Source: Mesobacterium_A hydrothermale
Lineage (GTDB): Bacteria > Pseudomonadota > Alphaproteobacteria > Rhodobacterales > Rhodobacteraceae
DNA length: 64,000 nt
Direction of reading: 5' to 3'
Assembly: GCF_035818635.1 (NCBI RefSeq)
Contig: NZ_JAYLLH010000019.1
Span: forward strand, 18,617 to 82,616
Numbering within the stretch: position 1 is the first letter of the stretch; each line of letters begins with the position of its first letter. Under the pieces are notes generated by a model, which saw only the letters and a program-made list of their open reading frames with translations, was not told the DNA's origin and ran no database searches. Below, piece by piece: positions 55,351 to 63,981 of the stretch. The position numbers and the translations under genes were made by a program.

Positions 55351-56252
55351 TGCGCCTTGCCCCTGTCCTGTTGATCTATGTCGGCACCTTGACCGGCATG
55401 AATGCCCCCTTGGGCAAACTGGCCGCCAGCGCCGGCGTGCCGGCGCCGGTCTGGGCCTTGGTGGTCTCGGCGGGGGCATCGCTGCCGTTGTTTGCGTGGC
55501 TTGCACTGCGTGCGCGGCTGGCGCTGCCGCGCGGCGCCACCGCGCGGTATGTCGTTCTGGCGGGTGGGATCACGTTTGTTGCGGCCAACCTTGTGCTGTT
55601 CTTGGCCCTGCCGCACGTGGGTGCAGGACACATGGGGCTGATGTTTGCCCTTTCGCCGCTGTTTACCCTTGCTCTGGCCTCTGCGCTGCGGATGCAGGCG
55701 CCGGGCCGGATCGGCCTTTGGGGGCTGGCCTTGGGCTTTGCGGGGGCGGTATTGATCGCGCTGACCCGAGGCGGTGTGTCACAAGGCATGCTTTGGTCGC
55801 TTGCTGCGCTGGCAATGCCCGCACTGCTGGCGGCGGGCAATGTCTATCGCTCGCTCGCCTGGCCCGAGGGCGGCGATCCGATCGCGCTGGCCGCTTGGTC
55901 GCACCTTGTGGCAGTGGGGGTCTTTGCCGCGGCAATCGTGGTGATGGGCCTGCCGGTGGGCGCATTGGCGCAGGTGCCGCTGGTGACCGGTACGCAGATC
56001 TTGCTGTCCGCAATCACCTTCCCGGCGTTCTTCCTGCTGCAACGGCTGGGCGGGCCTGTGATGTTGAGCCAACTGGGCTATGTCGCCGCCGCCAGCGGCG
56101 TTCTGGTTGCGGTCACCGTGCTGGACGAGGCCTTTGGCCCGCTGGCTTGGGTCGGGGCGGGGCTGATCGCGCTAGGCGTAGGCTTCACCGTGCAGGATCA
56201 GCGCCAAGGCGGCTTGGCAGCCGAGTCGCGACGTGCTATTGGCCGGACATGA
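55347..56252 (+). CDS. EamA/DMT-family transporter
   Basis: 301 aa, ten membrane spans in two EamA repeats. Overlaps the VOC gene by four bases (ATGA). Substrate unknown; members export metabolites or toxic amphiphiles. It shares the SoxR-type promoter, which fits an export role under redox stress. Confidence 0.87.
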   Translation: MMRLAPVLLIYVGTLTGMNAPLGKLAASAGVPAPVWALVVSAGASLPLFAWLALRARLALPRGATARYVVLAGGITFVAANLVLFLALPHVGAGHMGLMFALSPLFTLALASALRMQAPGRIGLWGLALGFAGAVLIALTRGGVSQGMLWSLAALAMPALLAAGNVYRSLAWPEGGDPIALAAWSHLVAVGVFAAAIVVMGLPVGALAQVPLVTGTQILLSAITFPAFFLLQRLGGPVMLSQLGYVAAASGVLVAVTVLDEAFGPLAWVGAGLIALGVGFTVQDQRQGGLAAESRRAIGRT

Positions 56253-56373
56253 CCACTGCATCGACCATCACGATCTGCTGCATTATCCGCTGACACCATT
56301 GGCGGGACGGTCTTCTATTTTCAATCCGAGACGAAGTTGCTAAGCCCGCCGCGATACACGCGAGGAACGGCCC

Positions 56374-57738
56374 ATGGACATTCGTCTGACCAACACGCAG
56401 ACCCGCAAGAAAGAGGTCTTCCGGCCCATCGATCCCGACAACGTGCGGATGTATGTCTGCGGGCCGACGGTCTATGACCGCGCGCACCTGGGCAATGCGC
56501 GCCCCGCGATCGTCTTTGACGTGCTGTTCCGCCTGCTGCGCCATGTCTACGGGCCGGGTCACGTGACCTATGTCCGCAATTTCACCGACGTGGATGACAA
56601 GATCAACGCGCGGGCCAGCGACAGCGGGCGCCCGATTTCCGAGATCACGGCGGAAACCACGCAATGGTACCTGGACGACATGGCGGCCGTTGGCGTGATG
56701 GAGCCCACCCACATGCCGCGCGCCACCGCATTCATCGCGCAGATGATTGCGATGATCGACGGGCTTGTCGCCTCTGGCCATGCCTATGCGGCCGAGGGGC
56801 ACGTGTTGTTCCGGGTGCGGTCCTACCGGGACTATGGCGCGCTGTCGGGCCGCTCGGTCGATGACATGATCGCCGGCGCCCGGGTCGAAGTGGCGCCCTA
56901 CAAGGAAGACCCGATGGATTTCGTGCTGTGGAAGCCGTCCTCGGACGACCTGCCGGGGTGGGACAGCCCCTGGGGCCGCGGGCGGCCCGGCTGGCACATC
57001 GAATGCTCGGCCATGGCCTATGAATTGCTGGGCGCGAGTTTCGACATTCACGGCGGCGGCAACGACCTGATGTTCCCGCACCACGAAAACGAGATCGCGC
57101 AAAGCTGCTGCGCCCATCCAGAGGGCGGGTTTGCCAATGTCTGGCTGCACAACGAGATGTTGCAGGTCGAGGGCAAGAAAATGTCCAAGAGCCTGGGCAA
57201 TTTCTTTACCGTGCATGACCTGCTGGAGCAGGGCATTCCGGGCGAGGTGATCCGCTTTGTCATGCTCTCGACCCATTACCGCAAGCCGATGGACTGGACG
57301 GCGGACAAGGCACGCGAGGCAGAGGCCACGCTGCGTAAATGGCGGACGCTGACCAAGGGCATCGAGCCCTCGTCCAGCGTGCCCGCGTCCGTTGTCGAGC
57401 CCTTGGCCGACGATCTGAACACCGCGGGCGCGATTGCCGCGTTGCATGTGCTGGCGGGGCAGGGCGATGCCGCGGGGTTGAAGGCCGGCGCGGTGCTTAT
57501 GGGGCTGCTGTCGCCGGAGCTTGGCGCCTGGGCCGAGGTCGGTGTCGATCTGACCGTGTTTGCCAACCGGTTGGCAGCGGTGCGGACCGAGGCAATGCAG
57601 AGCAAGGATTTTTCCGAGCTGGACCGGCTGAAAGCGTCGCTGACCGCAGCTGGCGTCGAGGTGCGCATGTCCAGGGCCGGGGTTGACCTGGTGCCGGGCG
57701 CGGGCTTCGATGCGGCGAAGCTGGAGACGTTGCGATGA
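56374..57738 (+). CDS. cysS: Cysteinyl-tRNA synthetase
   Basis: 454 aa, normal bacterial length. HIGH-type motif YDRAHLGNAR, zinc site starting at CGPTVY, then HIECSAMAYELLG and HHENEIAQS; KMSKS in EGKKMSKSLGNFF. Charges tRNA-Cys. It is followed by a dispersed repeat and then cimA on the same strand. Confidence 0.97.
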   Translation: MDIRLTNTQTRKKEVFRPIDPDNVRMYVCGPTVYDRAHLGNARPAIVFDVLFRLLRHVYGPGHVTYVRNFTDVDDKINARASDSGRPISEITAETTQWYLDDMAAVGVMEPTHMPRATAFIAQMIAMIDGLVASGHAYAAEGHVLFRVRSYRDYGALSGRSVDDMIAGARVEVAPYKEDPMDFVLWKPSSDDLPGWDSPWGRGRPGWHIECSAMAYELLGASFDIHGGGNDLMFPHHENEIAQSCCAHPEGGFANVWLHNEMLQVEGKKMSKSLGNFFTVHDLLEQGIPGEVIRFVMLSTHYRKPMDWTADKAREAEATLRKWRTLTKGIEPSSSVPASVVEPLADDLNTAGAIAALHVLAGQGDAAGLKAGAVLMGLLSPELGAWAEVGVDLTVFANRLAAVRTEAMQSKDFSELDRLKASLTAAGVEVRMSRAGVDLVPGAGFDAAKLETLR

Positions 57739-57755
57739 GCGGCGGGCTGGTGACG

Positions 57756-57808
57756 GGCGAGGGGCCAGCCCCTCGCGCTCCCCGGGATATTTGCGGCAAG
57801 ATGATGGG
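57756..57808 (+). repeat. Dispersed intergenic repeat, copy 7
   Basis: GCGAGGGGC-CA-GCCCCTCGC hairpin (9 bp), GCTCCCCGGGATATTTGCGG and CAAGATGATGGG. It lies in the cysS-cimA spacer and points with transcription. Confidence 0.8.
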
Positions 57809-57820
57809 GAGAGGGCCGGC

Positions 57821-59437
57821 ATGAGCAAGGACCGCCTTTACCTTTACGACACCACGCTGCGCGACGGGCAGCAGACGCAGGGGGTGCAGTTTTCCACCGC
57901 AGAGAAGCTGCGCATCGCGCAGGCGCTCGATGCGCTGGGGGTCGATCATATCGAGGGCGGCTGGCCCGGTGCCAACCCCACCGACAGCCTGTTCTTCGAG
58001 ACCGTGGGGCAGACCCGTGCCACGATGACGGCTTTTGGCATGACCAAGCGCGCCGGCCGGTCGGCAGAAAACGACGACGTGCTCGCGGCGGTGCTGAACG
58101 CCGGGACGCCGGCGGTCTGTCTTGTCGGCAAGACCCACGATTTCCACGTCGAGACCGCATTGGGGATCACGCTGGAAGAGAACCTGGAGAACATTGGCGC
58201 CAGCGTCGCGCATCTGGTGGCGCAGGGGCGCGAGGCGTTGTTCGATGCCGAGCATTTCTTTGACGGCTGGAAGGCCAACGCGCCTTATGCGCTGGACTGT
58301 CTGAAGGTCGCGCAGCAAGCCGGGGCGCGCTGGATCGTGCTGTGTGACACCAATGGCGGCACCCTGCCCGAGGAGATCGGGCGCATCGTGCGCGCGGTGA
58401 TCGCGGGCGGCATTCCCGGCGATATGCTGGGCATTCATTGTCACAACGACACCGAAACCGCCGTGGCGGGCTCTTTGGCGGCGGTGGAAGCCGGGGTGCG
58501 GCAGGTGCAGGGGACGTTGAACGGGTTGGGGGAACGCTGTGGCAATGCCAACCTGACCTCGCTGATCCCGGCGCTGTTGCTCAAGGAGCCCTTTGCCAGC
58601 ACGCTGGAGACCGGGGTGAGCCGCGAGCGGCTCAAGGGGCTGACGCGGATCAGCCGGATGCTGGATGACATCCTGAACCGGGTGCCGGTGAAGCAGGCGC
58701 CCTATGTCGGGACCTCGGCCTTTGCGCACAAGGCCGGGCTGCATGCCAGCGCGATCCTGAAGGACCCGTCGACCTATGAGCATATCGAGCCGTCGGTGGT
58801 GGGCAATGCGCGTGTCATCCCGATGTCGAACCAGGCCGGGCAGTCGAACCTGCGCAAGCGGCTGGCAGAGGCCGGGCTTGAGGTCGAGAAGGGCAATCCG
58901 GCGCTGGGGCGGATCCTGGAACGGATCAAGGCGCGCGAGGCCGAGGGCTATTCCTACGACACCGCGCAGGCCAGTTTCGAGCTGCTGGCGCGGGACGAGC
59001 TGGGGCTGTTGCCGGAATTCTTCGAGGTCAAGCGCTACCGGGTGACGGTGGAGCGGCGCAAGAACAAGTATAACCGCACGGTGTCGCTGTCGGAGGCGGT
59101 GGTGGTGGTCAAGGTCGATGGCGAGAAGAAGCTGTCGGTCAGCGAGTCGATGGATGACGAGGGCTGTGACCGGGGCCCGGTGAACGCGCTGGCACGCGCG
59201 CTGGCCAAGGACCTGGGGCGGTATCAATCCGCCATCGACGACATGCGGCTGATCGACTTCAAGGTGCGGATCACGCAGGGCGGGACCGAGGCAGTCACCC
59301 GGGTCATCATCGACAGCGCCGACGGGCAGGGGCGGCGCTGGTCGACCGTGGGGGTCAGCGCGAACATCGTCGATGCGAGTTTCGAGGCGCTGCTGGACGC
59401 GGTGCGCTGGAAGCTGGTGCGGGACGAGGCCGCCTGA
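57821..59437 (+). CDS. cimA: Citramalate synthase
   Basis: 538 aa. LeuA-like TIM barrel (YDTTLRDGQQTQGVQFSTAE, GIHCHNDTETAVAGSLAAVE, NGLGERCGNANLTSLIPALL) and C-terminal regulatory domain. The long C-terminal part and the RDGQQTQG motif match the CimA type, which condenses pyruvate and acetyl-CoA to (R)-citramalate for isoleucine synthesis. An alternative is an alpha-isopropylmalate synthase, but the DGQQ sequence favours CimA. It shares its stop with the methyltransferase start. Confidence 0.88.
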   Translation: MSKDRLYLYDTTLRDGQQTQGVQFSTAEKLRIAQALDALGVDHIEGGWPGANPTDSLFFETVGQTRATMTAFGMTKRAGRSAENDDVLAAVLNAGTPAVCLVGKTHDFHVETALGITLEENLENIGASVAHLVAQGREALFDAEHFFDGWKANAPYALDCLKVAQQAGARWIVLCDTNGGTLPEEIGRIVRAVIAGGIPGDMLGIHCHNDTETAVAGSLAAVEAGVRQVQGTLNGLGERCGNANLTSLIPALLLKEPFASTLETGVSRERLKGLTRISRMLDDILNRVPVKQAPYVGTSAFAHKAGLHASAILKDPSTYEHIEPSVVGNARVIPMSNQAGQSNLRKRLAEAGLEVEKGNPALGRILERIKAREAEGYSYDTAQASFELLARDELGLLPEFFEVKRYRVTVERRKNKYNRTVSLSEAVVVVKVDGEKKLSVSESMDDEGCDRGPVNALARALAKDLGRYQSAIDDMRLIDFKVRITQGGTEAVTRVIIDSADGQGRRWSTVGVSANIVDASFEALLDAVRWKLVRDEAA

Positions 59438-60159
59438 TGGACTGGGATGCGTTCTTTACCGTGCACAAGGACCTGCCCCGTGAGGGACCCGGGACGCAGG
59501 ACGACGTGGACTGGGCCTGTGGCCTGGCGGACCTGGCGCCCGACGCGGTGATCTGCGACGCCGGCGCCGGACCGGGGGGAGATGTCTCTGCGCTGCTGGC
59601 CCATGTGCCCCGGGGCCGGGTGGTTGCGGTTGAGAAAGTCCCGGGCTTTGTTCGCCAGGGCCAGACGCGGTTTGCCGACACACCGCGAGTTTCCTTTGAA
59701 GAGGGCGACATGGCGGCGCTGGCGGATCATGCGCAGGCCCCGTTCGACCTGATCTGGTGCGCGGGCGCGCTGTATTTTCTGGGGCTTGAGGCCGGGATTG
59801 CCGCCATGGCAAAGGCGCTGAAAGCCGGAGGGGTCCTGGCGTTTTCCGAGCCTTGCTTCTTTGTCGACAGCCCGTCACCGGCGGCGCGGGCGTTCTGGGA
59901 CGGCTATCCGGCACAAACCCCCGAGACCCTTTCGAAGATGTTGCAGGATGCGGGGTTCGCGGTTCTGGGTCAACGGGCGCTGCCGGATGACAGCTGGGAG
60001 GCGTATTTCCGACCGATGGAGCGCCGGATCGCAGAACTGCGCACCACGCAATCGGAACGCCTGGAACCGATGTTGGAGGCCTGCGCTGCAGAGGCCGACG
60101 CCTGGCGCGCGGTGCGTCGTGAGACCGGGTATCTTTTGTCGGTGGCACGGCTTGGATGA
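59437..60159 (+). CDS. SAM-dependent class I methyltransferase
   Basis: 240 aa. SAM-binding DAGAGPGGDVSALLAHVP, acidic residue in VVAVEKV, and MAKALKAGGVLAFSEP. Substrate unknown. Starts at TGATG shared with cimA, so translationally coupled. A dispersed repeat follows. Confidence 0.87.
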   Translation: MDWDAFFTVHKDLPREGPGTQDDVDWACGLADLAPDAVICDAGAGPGGDVSALLAHVPRGRVVAVEKVPGFVRQGQTRFADTPRVSFEEGDMAALADHAQAPFDLIWCAGALYFLGLEAGIAAMAKALKAGGVLAFSEPCFFVDSPSPAARAFWDGYPAQTPETLSKMLQDAGFAVLGQRALPDDSWEAYFRPMERRIAELRTTQSERLEPMLEACAAEADAWRAVRRETGYLLSVARLG

Positions 60160-60170
60160 TCGCGTTCGGG

Positions 60171-60240
60171 CAGGGGGCGCTGCCCCCTCTTCCGCCGGGG
60201 GCGGCATTCACCCCGGGAGTATTTCTGGAAAGATGAAAGG
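60171..60240 (+). repeat. Dispersed intergenic repeat, copy 8, abutting a start codon
   Basis: CAGGGGGC-GCT-GCCCCCTC hairpin, a longer GC-rich segment, CCCCGGGAGTATTTCTGG and AAAGATGAAAGG, directly joined to the ATG of the next gene. The terminal GAAAGG stands where the ribosome-binding site should be. Confidence 0.85.
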
Positions 60241-61008
60241 ATGAGCGTGACCTTTGACAGCGACCTGACGGCCTGTGCCGCGCTGGTGGAACGCGGTGAT
60301 CCGGAGCGGTTCGCGGCGGCCATGGCGGCGCCTGTCGCGGCCCGTGCGGTCCTGTTCCCGATCTATGCGTTCAATGTCGAGGTCGCGCGTGCGCCCTGGG
60401 TCACCTCGGAGCCGTTGATCGCGCAGATGCGTCTGCAATGGTGGGCCGATGCGCTGGAGGAGATCGCAAGCGGCGGTCCGGTGCGGCGGCACGAGGTGGT
60501 CACGCCGCTGGCGCGGGTGCTGACACCCGCGGCGGTGGTTTCGTTGTCAATGCTGGTCGACGCGCGTCGGCTGGACGTGGAGCGCGCGCCTTTTGCCTCG
60601 GAGGAAGCATTGCTGCGCTATCTGTCGGAAACGGCGGGCAGCCTTGCCGAAGCGGCGGCGCAGTCGCTGGGGGCGCCGTCACAGGCGATGGAAGGGCTGG
60701 CGCGTTGGGGGCAAGCCGCGGGGCTTGCGCGGTACCTGAGGGCGGTTCCGGCGCTGAAGGCGTTGGGGCGGAAGCCCTTGCCGCCCGGGGCCGACGTGAT
60801 CCGTCTGGTGCAGATTTGCCTGGATGAAATCCCGTCCTGGCGTGCGATGGCCTGTCGGCTTGGGCCGGGGCGCGCGGCGGCGCTGGAGCTGTGGCAGGCG
60901 CAGCCGGTGTTGCGACAGGCGGTGTGGAACCCCGCACGTGTCGACGATGGTCGTCTGGGCCTCAGCCCGTTTTCGGCGAAGTGGCGGCTTTTGCTGGCTG
61001 CGCTGTGA
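60241..61008 (+). CDS. Squalene/phytoene synthase-fold protein, NDUFAF6-like
   Basis: 255 aa. All-helical isoprenoid-synthase fold with both Asp-rich motifs gone: the first reads YAFNVEVARAPW and continues VTSEPLIAQMRLQWWADALEE, much like the mitochondrial complex I assembly factor NDUFAF6. Activity as a synthase is unlikely; a complex I assembly role is inferred from the family. Its ribosome site is provided by the preceding repeat. Confidence 0.78.
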   Translation: MSVTFDSDLTACAALVERGDPERFAAAMAAPVAARAVLFPIYAFNVEVARAPWVTSEPLIAQMRLQWWADALEEIASGGPVRRHEVVTPLARVLTPAAVVSLSMLVDARRLDVERAPFASEEALLRYLSETAGSLAEAAAQSLGAPSQAMEGLARWGQAAGLARYLRAVPALKALGRKPLPPGADVIRLVQICLDEIPSWRAMACRLGPGRAAALELWQAQPVLRQAVWNPARVDDGRLGLSPFSAKWRLLLAAL

Positions 61009-61043
61009 GAGCGTTGTGAAGGACCGTTTCGCGGAACGCGGCC

Positions 61044-62336
61044 TTAGTCCTCGGCGGGGCGCAACACCAGCCAGATCAGTGCGCCGCCTGCGAGCGCAAG
61101 GAAGGGCGCCATCGCCAGGTTGACAGCAACCCAGCCGTCCTGCGCCGCGCCGCCGGAGCAATTCATCAGCCCACCGGAGGCCAGCGACGCCACGGTGACG
61201 CCGCCAAACACGATCAGGTCATTCATGCCCTGCAACCGGCCGCGTTCATGGGGCTCATGCGCGGAGGCGAGCATGGCTGTGGCACCGATGAAGCCGAAGT
61301 TCCAACCGATCCCCAGCAGCACCAGCGCGATGAAGAACTGTTCCAGTTGCACCCCGGTAAGCGCAACACCGCCGGCGGCCGCGAGGATGGCCAGGCCCAG
61401 AGCGATGATCTTTTCGACGCCATAGCGCGCGATCATGTGACCGGTGAAGAAGCTGGGCACGTACATCGCCAGCACATGGGCAGTCACGACATAGCCAGCG
61501 ACGAATTGGAACTTGTTGCGCAGATCGCCTTCCGGAACCAGATTCACAAGGTAATTGGGCAGTTCGGTTTCGCCACCCACTCCGCAGCCCACGACGGCCA
61601 GCGGGGTCGAAGTCATCACCAGGTTCATCAGTGCATAGGACACCATGCCGGAAATGATCGCCACCGCGATGCGCGGGGTCTTCAGCATTTCCATCCGGGT
61701 GCGCCCGTGCGGTGCGTCGGCGTCGGGTTTGGGGGGGTTCGGGATGTCGAGAAACAGAAACAGCCCGGCACCGACGATGTTGATCAGCATGACCGCCAGA
61801 TAGGTGCCCAGAAACGGGATCGGGCCAAAGGCAAAGGACGAGAAATTGCCCAGTTGCGGGCCGATGATCGCAGCGGCAAGCCCGCCTGCCAGCACGTAAG
61901 AGATCGCCTTGGGGCGGAAGTCATCCGAGGCGGTGTCGGCGGCGGCGAAGCGATAAAACCCCTGCGCCGACATGTAGGTGCCGGTGAACAGGCTGCCCAG
62001 CAGGTAGAGCGGGAAGGATGCGATATACAGAGCATAGGCCGCGACAGCCGCCCCAAGCGCGCCCATCAAGGTGCCAAGCATGAACCCGGCGCGGCGGCCG
62101 TGGCTTTGCATGAAGGCCGAAACCGGCGTCGCCGACAGCATCGAGCCCAGGACAATCAGTGAAATCGGCAGCGTGGCAAAGCAGGCGTTGGGGGCAAGCG
62201 TTTGCCCGGCGAGCCCGCCGATCGTGAAGATCATAGGCATCTGCGCGCCCAGCAGCGCCTGCGCAAGAACAAGCACGGTCACGTTGCGGCGGGCGCGGCT
62301 GTCGGTGTGGATCTGGGTCTGGTCGGCGCTGGTCAT
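61044..62336 (-). CDS. MFS transporter
   Basis: 430 aa, 12 membrane spans. The ATG at 62336 starts a short polar N-terminus before span 1. SFMQSHGRRAGF-type sequence after span 2 is the MFS A motif. The long central loop contains PHGRTRMEMLKTPRIA. A C-terminal part with GIGWNFGFIGATAML is typical of YbjJ-like members. Substrate unknown. Divergent from the alkA-like gene. Confidence 0.85.
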   Translation of the reverse strand: MTSADQTQIHTDSRARRNVTVLVLAQALLGAQMPMIFTIGGLAGQTLAPNACFATLPISLIVLGSMLSATPVSAFMQSHGRRAGFMLGTLMGALGAAVAAYALYIASFPLYLLGSLFTGTYMSAQGFYRFAAADTASDDFRPKAISYVLAGGLAAAIIGPQLGNFSSFAFGPIPFLGTYLAVMLINIVGAGLFLFLDIPNPPKPDADAPHGRTRMEMLKTPRIAVAIISGMVSYALMNLVMTSTPLAVVGCGVGGETELPNYLVNLVPEGDLRNKFQFVAGYVVTAHVLAMYVPSFFTGHMIARYGVEKIIALGLAILAAAGGVALTGVQLEQFFIALVLLGIGWNFGFIGATAMLASAHEPHERGRLQGMNDLIVFGGVTVASLASGGLMNCSGGAAQDGWVAVNLAMAPFLALAGGALIWLVLRPAED

Positions 62337-62426
62337 GGTCGTTTCGATAGACGGGAAGTGGGGCAGCGGCAAGGGGGCTTGCGATTGCGCTTGGCGCGGC
62401 GCGACAAGACGCGCTAGGGATGGGGC

Positions 62427-63062
62427 ATGAGCGATATCGGGCGGATCATCCGGACAGAGGCCTGCGTGGCCGAAGGCGCGGCCTGGCTGGCGTCCGCAGA
62501 GCCGCGCTTTGCCCATGCGCTGACGCTAACGGGGCCGTTGCCGTTGCGGCGTCGGCAGGACGGGTTCGAACAGCTTCTGAGCGCGATTGTCAGCCAGCAG
62601 GTCAGCGTTGCATCCGCCCGGGCGATCTGGGCACGCCTGGAGGCGGCCGGAATGACCGGACCCGCGCCGATCCTTGCGGCCAGTGACGACGACCTGCGCG
62701 CGCTGGGGCTGAGCCGGCAGAAGGCGGCCTATGCCCGCGCGCTGGCCGGTGCGGGGATCGACTTTGACAGCTTGCGCAGCGCGCCGGTCGAGACGGTCGT
62801 GGCCGAACTGACGGCGGTCAAGGGAATCGGCATCTGGACGGCGGAAATCTATGCGATGTTCAGCCTGGGCCGGGCCGATGTCTTTGCTCCCGGCGACCTG
62901 GCGCTGCAAGAGGCCGCCCGCATCCTGTTCGCGCTGGACGAACGCCCCAAGGAACGCGCATTCCGGCAGATGGCGGAAGCTTGGAGCCCGTGGCGGTCTG
63001 TCGCCGCCCGCGCGCTTTGGGCCTACTACCACATCGCAAAAGAGCGGGAGGGGATCGTTTGA
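62427..63062 (+). CDS. DNA-3-methyladenine glycosylase II (AlkA/MAG type)
   Basis: 211 aa. HhH-GPD fold: LLSAIVSQQVSVASARAIWA, the hairpin LTAVKGIGIWTAEIYAMFS and the catalytic Asp in FAPGDLALQEAA. Removes 3-alkylated purines in base-excision repair. It lacks the N-terminal domain of E. coli AlkA, as in the short yeast Mag-like group. Confidence 0.9.
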   Translation: MSDIGRIIRTEACVAEGAAWLASAEPRFAHALTLTGPLPLRRRQDGFEQLLSAIVSQQVSVASARAIWARLEAAGMTGPAPILAASDDDLRALGLSRQKAAYARALAGAGIDFDSLRSAPVETVVAELTAVKGIGIWTAEIYAMFSLGRADVFAPGDLALQEAARILFALDERPKERAFRQMAEAWSPWRSVAARALWAYYHIAKEREGIV

Positions 63063-63174
63063 TCCTGCCGCAGGCGCATTGTATCGCGTGGATGCAGGAA
63101 GAAACATGCGCGGCGCGCGGGTGCCGTGGGCGGGCGGTCTGGCCCGCGAGCGATCAACAGGAGATGACGACGCA

Positions 63175-63840
63175 ATGACACGGGTTTTGACAGCTGGCCG
63201 CAAGGAGCCGGCATCGGGGGAGATGCGCAGCGCGGTTGTGTTCCTGCATGGCTATGGCGCCAACGGGGCCGATCTGCTGGGGCTGGCGGACGTGCTGGGT
63301 GAACACTTGCCGGACACGCTGTTCGTGGCGCCTGACGCGCCCGAAAACTGTGCCGGGTCACCCTTTGGATATCAGTGGTTCCCGATCCCGTGGATTGACG
63401 GATCGTCGGAAGAGGAAAGCGAGGCGGGCATGCGCCGCGCGGTCGAGGATCTGAACGCGTTCCTGGACGCGCTGATGGTGGACGAGGATCTGCTGCCGGA
63501 ACAGGTTGCGCTGTTCGGCTTTTCGCAGGGCACGATGATGGCACTGCACGTGGCCCCGCGGCGCGAAGAGCCGGTGGCGGGGATCGTCGCCTTTTCCGGC
63601 CGGTTGCTGGCACCGGAGTTGCTGGCGGACGAGGTGGTCTGTCGTCCGCCGGTGTTGCTGGTGCATGGCGATGCCGACGACGTGGTGCCGGTGCAATCCT
63701 TGCCCGAGGCTGCGGAGGCGTTGCAGCAGGCGGGCTGGGAGGAGGTCTTTGCCCACGTGATGAAGGGCACCGCCCACGGGATCGCGCCGGACGGTTTGTC
63801 GGTGGCGCTCGCGTTTCTGCGCGACAAATGCGGATTCTGA
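63175..63840 (+). CDS. Carboxylesterase/phospholipase, alpha/beta hydrolase
   Basis: 221 aa. YpfH/lysophospholipase-carboxylesterase type: VVFLHGYGANGADLLGLADV, nucleophile GFSQGTMM, Asp in VHGDADDVVP and His in MKGTAHGIAPDG. ATG has ACAGGAG 12 nt before it; 112 nt separate it from the glycosylase gene. Confidence 0.9.
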   Translation: MTRVLTAGRKEPASGEMRSAVVFLHGYGANGADLLGLADVLGEHLPDTLFVAPDAPENCAGSPFGYQWFPIPWIDGSSEEESEAGMRRAVEDLNAFLDALMVDEDLLPEQVALFGFSQGTMMALHVAPRREEPVAGIVAFSGRLLAPELLADEVVCRPPVLLVHGDADDVVPVQSLPEAAEALQQAGWEEVFAHVMKGTAHGIAPDGLSVALAFLRDKCGF

Positions 63841-63894
63841 TCCCGGGCGTTTTGTTTGAATGAGCGCGCCTGCGGCGCGCGCCGGATGTGCCGT

Positions 63895-63915
63895 GGGGGG
63901 CCCCCCCCCCCCGGG
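63895..63915. repeat. G6-C12-G3 homopolymer tract
   Basis: Six G, twelve C and three G in a row, then alternating CGCG-rich sequence. No gene reading through is convincing. May be a natural slippery tract or an assembly join. Confidence 0.55.
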
Positions 63916-63954
63916 CGCGCGCGGGCGCGCCATCGGCGTGCACGGCACGCCGCG

Positions 63955-63981
63955 CTCGGATCGGGCGCAGCCCGATCCGAG
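63955..63981. repeat. 12-bp perfect hairpin near the window end
   Basis: CTCGGATCGGGC-GCA-GCCCGATCCGAG, no T run. The preceding GGCGTGC-AC-GGCACGCC is a further short dyad. Together with the G/C tract it fills the space after the carboxylesterase gene. Confidence 0.65.
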
